A DNA stretch of 64,000 bases from Zeugodacus cucurbitae (lineage: Eukaryota > Arthropoda > Insecta > Diptera > Tephritidae), in assembly GCF_028554725.1 (NCBI RefSeq), contig NC_071667.1:13809501-13873500 (forward strand), in the 5' to 3' direction. Below are positions 56,291 to 64,000 of this stretch, in pieces. A program made the translations under genes and the position numbers. Position 1 is the stretch's first letter, and the number at the start of each line of letters is the position of its first letter. The notes under the pieces are model-generated. The model did no database searches, was not told where the DNA came from, and saw only the letters and a program-made list of their open reading frames with translations.

Positions 56291-56529
56291 AGCGGTTCCT
56301 ACGCCAAATATATATATATATATATACTATATATACACTTTTTGTTATCCTTCTCTTAATACTTTTTATACAAACATATATGTATATGTATGTATGGCAG
56401 AAAAAAATATTAAGCTTGAAATTCTGAACATGCTTGAAAAACAGGGTGCTTTATATTTCGGTTTTAGGGTTTAAAAAGTGCGGTTATTTCCTCGTATTAC
56501 GAAAGTACATATGAAAAATAAATATGAAT

Positions 56530-56868
56530 AAGAAATAAAACCACTAAAGCTATATCAACCAAACTCTCTGGGATTAATTTCAGTTAGCCACTTCCTTATA
56601 CAGTCCAAAAATGGAAGAAATCGGATTATAACCACGCCTACCTCCCATACAAAGGTTATGTTGAGAATTATTAAAAGTGCGTTAACTCAATAATAAAACT
56701 TTACACAAATATTGTATTTGAGCTATGATATCACTTGTGGAAAAATTGTCGAAATCGGACTATAACTTTTCAATGTCGCGCATATCGAACATGAAGAACT
56801 CAGCGCCTCAGTGCTTAATAAATTTATATCAATAAATTGCGAGAGTATAGCTTTTCCTTATTTGTTTT
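56530..56868 (-). repeat. Family R fragment
   Basis: Blocks CTAAAGCTATATCAACCAAA, CCACTTCCTTATACAGTCCA, AACCACGCCTACCTCCCATA and ATTGCGAGAGTATAGC are R family. The right terminus is shortened (CTTTTCCTTATTTGTTTT). Confidence 0.65.
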
Positions 56869-57057
56869 CCGATCGTGTTTATACTTAGAAAGACAGGTCG
56901 AATTGTTAATTTGAAAAATCCTGGGTAGGTATTATTTTTTATTCAATATTTTTCTATTAAATATTATTATATTTTTATTCTACATATCAACATTTAAATG
57001 TTGTATATGTCGTTTTAAAGAAATAAGATAAATTAAAAACTTTAGTAATCAAAAACA

Positions 57058-57300
57058 AGGAAGGAAAGGCTAAGTTCGGGTGTAACCGAACATTTTATAC
57101 TCTCGCAAATTATTGAAGAAATTTTATTAAGATAACGCACAAATTTGCCCATAAATTCGGCATAAAGTTTAATAGAATAACGAAAATCGTCATATACACG
57201 TACAAGGTACACTATGTCCAATACCATACGCTCACTTAATTTTGCTAAAATATATCACATATTAACCGATACATAAATGCGGAATAAAGCCCAACGAATT
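57058..57300 (-). repeat. Family R end fragment in duplication unit 1
   Basis: AAGGAAAGGCTAAGTTCGGG, CCGAACATTTTATACTCTCG and TGCGGAATAAAGCCCAACGA are shared with the inverse copy at 47926-48792. Repeated at 60891-61133. Confidence 0.7.
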
Positions 57301-57309
57301 TTTGAAATT

Positions 57310-58200
57310 ATTGGGTAGCTATTATTTTTAATGATTGCAGCACATATTTTAGGCATAGATGAAATTAAATTAATATGTGTATCATTTATTCCATTCCAGG
57401 CTTGTTTTAGGGCATCAAATAGCTTGTTTTTATTACCGTGGACCTGTTCCCAATTAATCTGCCTATTGACAATTTCCCATAAGTTTTCAATCGGGTTTAT
57501 ATCAGGAAGTTTTCAATCGGGTTTATATCATCACACAAACTTGTTCTTCCAAAAGCCAATCCTTCACAACTTTTGACGTGTGTTTGGGGTCATTATCATG
57601 TTGGAACTGCAAATCAGGCGGCATTTTTTGGATAGCGTGGGGTAATATTTGGGTTTGTAGTATATTTTTATATTGGAACCTATCCACGTTCCCTTCTATT
57701 TTGAAAATAGGTCCTACTCCCTGCCAGAGAAGCATCCCCACACCATTATGTTACCCCCACCATGCCTTACGGTACCCTGCAATTATCGACGGTCTAAACG
57801 CTTTTCTGTTGGTCTTCGTACACGTGTCATTCCATCTGAGTTCTGCATATTAGATTTGGACTCATCTGAAAACAATACTGACTTACATTGCTCCATTTGC
57901 AAATCGAAATCTAACAGATAAAATTACGTAAATGCTTTAAAGGAGTAACTTTTTATTCGATTCGATCCCAAGCATTCTGTGAGCCAGCGTAAATTTATTG
58001 CCAGCGTGTAGCTTAGAGTCAAATTGCCGCGGCAACTACATATCCACTGTTTTTGGCTGGCCATCACAGGTAGATATTTTTGTAACCAACCAAACGAATG
58101 TCGACTTAAGCGACAATAATCCGAATCATTAGCATACAAAATCCGTCTGGCAAAAGGCGACACAACGTTACATGCTGCCGAAATATGACGTTGCCGTTAT
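57310..58200 (-). pseudogene. Tc1-like transposase remnant, copy 1
   Basis: On the minus strand the middle block reads MGMLLWQGVGPIFKIEGNVD, RFQYKNIL and MPPDLQFQHDNDPKHTSKVV, including the second catalytic aspartate in QHDNDPKHTS. Downstream, shifted frames give NPIENLWEIVNRQIN-like residues and the expected Glu region, and upstream the DESKSNMQ block. An imperfect 25-bp tandem repeat (AGTTTTCAATCGGGTTTATA twice at about 57484-57530) interrupts the reading just before the third catalytic block. Several frame breaks make it inactive. Confidence 0.75.
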
Positions 58201-60349
58201 TATGGTGTGCAGACTGTAACGAAAAACGCTGTAACTAGGCATATCATATGAGCGCTGTTATTTGTGCTGCAACGTTTGACTTCAAGATAATCCTTAAATT
58301 CCCTGACAGCAAATATCAGACAGGCGTTTGATACCCTTTGAGTATAAGAAAATATTAATACAAAATTAGTTTCACAACATACTATATAAATCTGTATGTA
58401 TTTGGTATAAAGTATTTTGTAATAAATATAGTTATACTTAACTTCTATAAAGTTTGAAGCAATACTATGAGTGATTAGAACTTTTGGAGAATACCAATTT
58501 AAGGAAAAAGACGAAAAGGAGAAAGTTATACTGAGTAAATTGTTCATCCATTCAACTCTGTTTTCTTTAACTAAAAAAAATTGGAATGACAAATACAATT
58601 TTCAAGAGTATTCTAATAACTTATTATCCTAGTCGGTCAATTTGATTATAGTGTTAAGTATAGTTCTAGAAGGTTAACTAGTGCCAAAACTTATATCAGT
58701 TTTGCTGTTGTTTTTTAAGTTAAAATGAATCTTCATCGATCTGGTATCCAGTCGGATTTCTAAAGCTTTAGGTAATTTCAACAGATCTCAACGAAAAGAG
58801 TTGACAGTATTCAATTTTTTTTTTTTGCAATTTCTTCTTGACTGTCATAAATTATTCTCTAAATCTGGCTAGTAAGTAAAAATAAAAATTATTCTTTAGG
58901 TCTTTAATCAGATTTTATTTTGCTATAGAGTTGCCAACTAGCAAAAAGATGACAGCTAAGCAAAATAACAAGTAAGTGTACTAAACTGAAGGCGTTGATA
59001 AAAACTTAACCCAAAGTAATGGTAACTACTTTGCAAATAGAGTTGTCAACTTAAAATAATATTAGTATTAAAAGTCTTTCAAAACGTTTAAAGAGAGAAG
59101 ATGGAGTGCTCTAAGTTCTCTCTTTTTTATTTTTGGCTGGAGAGCAGAGTTCAAACTTGACGCCCAGAGCAGTGGTTAATAGAAGACGATTTATGGACTC
59201 ATATATGATTATTTTTCTTATGTTAAGTTACTTACGTAGTGCGCATCCAATGATGCTGCTGCATTCTAAAATGTTTGTAGTCTGGTATATGTATATGATT
59301 TATTATTTTCACAACAAAGTCAATATATTACAACGAACACCGATTTTAAATACACTTGATTTGTTTATTAAATTTAATTAAAATTTATACATGCTCTACT
59401 TGCACATTTTATTTGAAAATGTTACACATGAAAACACACTTAATTGAAAGTTTTATTTGTTTTGCTACCCAATTTGTTTGCCTCAATAAGGAATAGTCAG
59501 CAAGTTGGTTCAAGCGAGTCAAGCAGCTACTTTGGCGCGTTTACTTATCGGCATTTTGCTTAAAGTTGCGTATTTGTTTGATTTAGCTTAAATTTCTTTA
59601 TTGTTTGCTTGTTTGTAATGCGCGTCTGTTGATGCAGACGACTGTATACTCAATGACTGTGCGTATATTTTTTTCTAAGTGTAATTGTTATTGTTATTGT
59701 TGCGCGTTTTGTAGCATTTTGTTATGCGTGACTGTTGCTATTCTTCTATTATTACAATTCAATTGTTGTAACACTTTTGCTTTTATTTCATTTCTTTTAA
59801 ATCTAATATTCAGGTGCTGAAATACTTTTTGTATTTTCGCAAATCTGCTTACTGTATTGTGTTGTTTGTTTGTTTTTTTTTTTGCGGTGACTACTGTACT
59901 GTGGTTTGTTGGTACTGGTTATTGGTATGTTAGATTCACTGTGTATTTTTAATAATTTCAAAGTTTTGCTTCGATCTTTCAAAAACTACTTTGTAGAATT
60001 TATGTATTATTATTTAACTTATTTTCACAACATTTTGTAATTTGGCTTTAAAACACATTTATTAAGTTATATTATAATACAACAATACAAGAAATTTTAT
60101 TTTACAAAATGTAAACAAGCACACTGTTACATCTATTAGCTGACAAATTTTTGCTGCCTTGCACTTGTTCTTTTGTTATTCACTTACACAAAAATTAAAT
60201 TGTTTTTTTGTTTGTTTTTTTTTTGTAACTTTTGGGGTTTTTCACTGTCTGCCGTGAAGTGTCTGCTTGTTGGATGCTTTCACTGATTTCATTGGATTAA
60301 TCTTTTTACTCCACGTTTTTCTTTCATTGATATTGAAATAGATGAAAAC
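58201..60349. other. Unassigned sequence in duplication unit 1
   Basis: AT-rich with long T runs (58815, 59104, 59872, 60216). Small frames (58200-58598, 59133-59381, 59605-59820) have no motif and recur only because the block is duplicated. No gene is supported. Confidence 0.4.
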
Positions 60350-60828
60350 AAGTAAGGAAGGGCAAAGTTCGGGTGTAACCGAACATTTTATACTCTCGCA
60401 ATTTATTTATTTAACTTTATTAATATTAAATAATACACATTTTTACCCATATATTCGTCATATATATTGTATAAAGTCCATTGAAAGTTGGAAACCATAA
60501 TATTAGGTTAGAAGCACCGAGGTCCTCATGTTCGATATATGGGGCCTTGAAAACCTATGGTCCGATTTTTGCGATTTTTAGAATGGGGCTGCCACACTAT
60601 AAACATAGTATTTGTGCAAAGTTCTGCACCGATATTTTCACTAGTGCTTACTTTATATATTGTAAAGTAAACGATCCAGATCGTCTTCAAAGTTCTGGTA
60701 TATAGGAAGTAGGCGTGGTTGTGAAGCGATTTAGCCAATTTTCACAACATATTATTGGGAGGTAAGGAAACTATGACAAACCAAGTTTCATTGGAATCGG
60801 TCGAGTAGTTCCTGAGATATGGTTTTTG
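60350..60828 (-). repeat. Family R copy, truncated at the duplication junction
   Basis: Terminus ACAAGTAAGGAAGGGCAAAG, then blocks closely matching the copy at 34972-35460 (AGTCCATTGAAAGTTGGAAA, GAAGCACCGAGGTCCTCATG, GGAAGTAGGCGTGG). It ends abruptly at GGTTTTTG (60828) where unit 2 begins; other copies continue with ACCCATAAGTG. Confidence 0.8.
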
Positions 60829-61142
60829 AAATGTTGTATATGTCGTTTTAAAGAAATAAGATAAATTAAAAACTTTAGTAATCAAAAACAAGGAAGGAAA
60901 GGCTAAGTTCGGGTGTAACCGAACATTTTATACTCTCGCAAATTATTGAAGAAATTTTATTAAGATAACGCACAAATTTGCCCATAAATTCGGCATAAAG
61001 TTTAATAGAATAACGAAAATCGTCATATACACGTACAAGGTACACTATGTCCAATACCATACGCTCACTTAATTTTGCTAAAATATATCACATATTAACC
61101 GATACATAAATGCGGAATAAAGCCCAACGAATTTTTGAAATT

Positions 61143-62033
61143 ATTGGGTAGCTATTATTTTTAATGATTGCAGCACATATTTTAGGCATAGATGAAATTA
61201 AATTAATATGTGTATCATTTATTCCATTCCAGGCTTGTTTTAGGGCATCAAATAGCTTGTTTTTATTACCGTGGACCTGTTCCCAATTAATCTGCCTATT
61301 GACAATTTCCCATAAGTTTTCAATCGGGTTTATATCAGGAAGTTTTCAATCGGGTTTATATCATCACACAAACTTGTTCTTCCAAAAGCCAATCCTTCAC
61401 AACTTTTGACGTGTGTTTGGGGTCATTATCATGTTGGAACTGCAAATCAGGCGGCATTTTTTGGATAGCGTGGGGTAATATTTGGGTTTGTAGTATATTT
61501 TTATATTGGAACCTATCCACGTTCCCTTCTATTTTGAAAATAGGTCCTACTCCCTGCCAGAGAAGCATCCCCACACCATTATGTTACCCCCACCATGCCT
61601 TACGGTACCCTGCAATTATCGACGGTCTAAACGCTTTTCTGTTGGTCTTCGTACACGTGTCATTCCATCTGAGTTCTGCATATTAGATTTGGACTCATCT
61701 GAAAACAATACTGACTTACATTGCTCCATTTGCAAATCGAAATCTAACAGATAAAATTACGTAAATGCTTTAAAGGAGTAACTTTTTATTCGATTCGATC
61801 CCAAGCATTCTGTGAGCCAGCGTAAATTTATTGCCAGCGTGTAGCTTAGAGTCAAATTGCCGCGGCAACTACATATCCACTGTTTTTGGCTGGCCATCAC
61901 AGGTAGATATTTTTGTAACCAACCAAACGAATGTCGACTTAAGCGACAATAATCCGAATCATTAGCATACAAAATCCGTCTGGCAAAAGGCGACACAACG
62001 TTACATGCTGCCGAAATATGACGTTGCCGTTAT
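61143..62033 (-). pseudogene. Tc1-like transposase remnant, copy 2
   Basis: Duplicate of 57310-58200 with the same broken frames and the same internal 25-bp tandem repeat, showing that these lesions predate the duplication. Confidence 0.75.
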
Positions 62034-64000
62034 TATGGTGTGCAGACTGTAACGAAAAACGCTGTAACTAGGCATATCATATGAGCGCTGTTATTTGTGC
62101 TGCAACGTTTGACTTCAAGATAATCCTTAAATTCCCTGACAGCAAATATCAGACAGGCGTTTGATACCCTTTGAGTATAAGAAAATATTAATACAAAATT
62201 AGTTTCACAACATACTATATAAATCTGTATGTATTTGGTATAAAGTATTTTGTAATAAATATAGTTATACTTAACTTCTATAAAGTTTGAAGCAATACTA
62301 TGAGTGATTAGAACTTTTGGAGAATACCAATTTAAGGAAAAAGACGAAAAGGAGAAAGTTATACTGAGTAAATTGTTCATCCATTCAACTCTGTTTTCTT
62401 TAACTAAAAAAAATTGGAATGACAAATACAATTTTCAAGAGTATTCTAATAACTTATTATCCTAGTCGGTCAATTTGATTATAGTGTTAAGTATAGTTCT
62501 AGAAGGTTAACTAGTGCCAAAACTTATATCAGTTTTGCTGTTGTTTTTTAAGTTAAAATGAATCTTCATCGATCTGGTATCCAGTCGGATTTCTAAAGCT
62601 TTAGGTAATTTCAACAGATCTCAACGAAAAGAGTTGACAGTATTCAATTTTTTTTTTTTTGCAATTTCTTCTTGACTGTCATAAATTATTCTCTAAATCT
62701 GGCTAGTAAGTAAAAATAAAAATTATTCTTTAGGTCTTTAATCAGATTTTATTTTGCTATAGAGTTGCCAACTAGCAAAAAGATGACAGCTAAGCAAAAT
62801 AACAAGTAAGTGTACTAAACTGAAGGCGTTGATAAAAACTTAACCCAAAGTAATGGTAACTACTTTGCAAATAGAGTTGTCAACTTAAAATAATATTAGT
62901 ATTAAAAGTCTTTCAAAACGTTTAAAGAGAGAAGATGGAGTGCTCTAAGTTCTCTCTTTTTATTTTTGGCTGGAGAGCAGAGTTCAAACTTGACGCCCAG
63001 AGCAGTGGTTAATAGAAGACGATTTATGGACTCATATATGATTATTTTTCTTATGTTAAGTTACTTACGTAGTGCGCATCCAATGATGCTGCTGCATTCT
63101 AAAATGTTTGTAGTCTGGTATATGTATATGATTTATTATTTTCACAACAAAGTCAATATATTACAACGAACACCGATTTTAAATACACTTGATTTGTTTA
63201 TTAAATTTAATTAAAATTTATACATGCTCTACTTGCACATTTTATTTGAAAATGTTACACATGAAAACACACTTAATTGAAAGTTTTATTTGTTTTGCTA
63301 CCCAATTTGTTTGCCTCAATAAGGAATAGTCAGCAAGTTGGTTCAAGCGAGTCAAGCAGCTACTTTGGCGCGTTTACTTATCGGCATTTTGCTTAAAGTT
63401 GCGTATTTGTTTGATTTAGCTTAAATTTCTTTATTGTTTGCTTGTTTGTAATGCGCGTCTGTTGATGCAGACGACTGTATACTCAATGACTGTGCGTATA
63501 TTTTTTTCTAAGTGTAATTGTTATTGTTATTGTTGCGCGTTTTGTAGCATTTTGTTATGCGTGACTGTTGCTATTCTTCTATTATTACAATTCAATTGTT
63601 GTAACACTTTTGCTTTTATTTCATTTCTTTTAAATCTAATATTCAGGTGCTGAAATACTTTTTGTATTTTCGCAAATCTGCTTACTGTATTGTGTTGTTT
63701 GTTTGTTTTTTTTTTGCGGTGACTACTGTACTGTGGTTTGTTGGTACTGGTTATTGGTATGTTAGATTCACTGTGTATTTTTAATAATTTCAAAGTTTTG
63801 CTTCGATCTTTCAAAAACTACTTTGTAGAATTTATGTATTATTATTTAACTTATTTTCACAACATTTTGTAATTTGGCTTTAAAACACATTTATTAAGTT
63901 ATATTATAATACAACAATACAAGAAATTTTATTTTACAAAATGTAAACAAGCACACTGTTACATCTATTAGCTGACAAATTTTTGCTGCCTTGCACTTGT
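62034..64000. other. Unassigned sequence in duplication unit 2
   Basis: Second copy of 58201-60168; no gene supported. Confidence 0.4.

Larger units (their letters stand above)
54362..56314 (+). mobile_element. RTE-type LINE copy F, lacking reverse transcriptase
   Basis: The 5' leader begins GGGGGATGGGGTCATATGTA; the 3' end is GGTTCCTACGCCAAATATAT. The flanks TATACTATATATATAC (about 54348) and TATATACTATATATAC (about 56320) look like a target duplication in TA-rich DNA directly beside the Helitron 5' end. The endonuclease is complete and in frame; the whole RT core is deleted at a junction near 55960, after which the C-terminal tail continues. Confidence 0.9.
56996..60828. repeat. Large tandem duplication, unit 1 (3833 bp)
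   Basis: Starting at AAATGTTGTATATGTCG the sequence is repeated from 60829 at a constant offset of 3833. Differences that I found are only in T-run lengths (near 58820, 59122 and 59872). The unit contains a family R fragment (57058-57300), a Tc1-like transposase remnant (57310-58200), about 2.1 kb of unassigned sequence, and an R fragment at its end (60350-60828). Confidence 0.92.
60829..64000. repeat. Large tandem duplication, unit 2 (partial, runs off window)
   Basis: The same sequence as 56996-60168 apart from homopolymer lengths. The window ends inside it, so the number of units is unknown. Confidence 0.92.

Noticed and set aside
58200..58598. Minus-strand 132-codon frame present twice
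   Set aside because: Its recurrence at 62033-62431 is explained by the large duplication, not by selection; no motif or codon signal.

Overview
The window is nuclear DNA of a higher dipteran, most likely a tephritid fruit fly. That placement is inferred from one recognisable host gene with short introns in an AT-rich sequence crowded with insect transposon families (errantivirus, RTE-type LINE, mariner, Tc1, Helitron). No bacterial operons, rRNA, tRNA or CRISPR were seen.

Host gene: the minus strand between 5419 and 16219 carries three exons of a D2-like dopamine receptor (Dop2R type). Exon 1 encodes a long, glycosylation-rich extracellular N-terminus plus TM1-TM2. Exon 2 encodes TM3-TM4, and exon 3 encodes extracellular loop 2, TM5 and the start of intracellular loop 3. 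The 9.1-kb intron 1 holds many transposon remnants; the remaining 3' exons must lie before base 1. Exon 1 has a frame break near 15613-15690 that needs transcript data.

Mobile DNA: bases 16962-26035 are an errantivirus-type LTR retrotransposon with LTRs that look identical and a TATA target duplication. Its gag, pol and env frames are each broken, and env also carries a nested RTE-type LINE (23062-25114) with its own 13-bp target duplication. The errantivirus itself sits in an older dispersed repeat, called family R here, whose ends carry a shared inverted motif and which recurs about ten times. The same RTE family has seven copies (5998, 14446, 23062, 31915, 35701, 43941, 54362). Several keep both ends but lack different internal blocks, and one carries a perfect-looking 1148-bp tandem duplication of its endonuclease domain. 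Other DNA elements are three mariner derivatives, a spliced cut-and-paste transposase pseudogene (12018-13676), two Helitrons (one with both termini), CAGTGG-ended MITEs, a possible piggyBac-like MITE and a candidate solo LTR.

Right edge: bases 56996-60828 are followed by a second copy (60829 to the window end) differing only in homopolymer lengths where I compared them. This is either a recent 3.83-kb tandem duplication or an assembly artefact. Apart from the receptor exons, no confidently functional host gene is visible; one small secreted-peptide-like ORF (28604-28777, minus) is a weak candidate.
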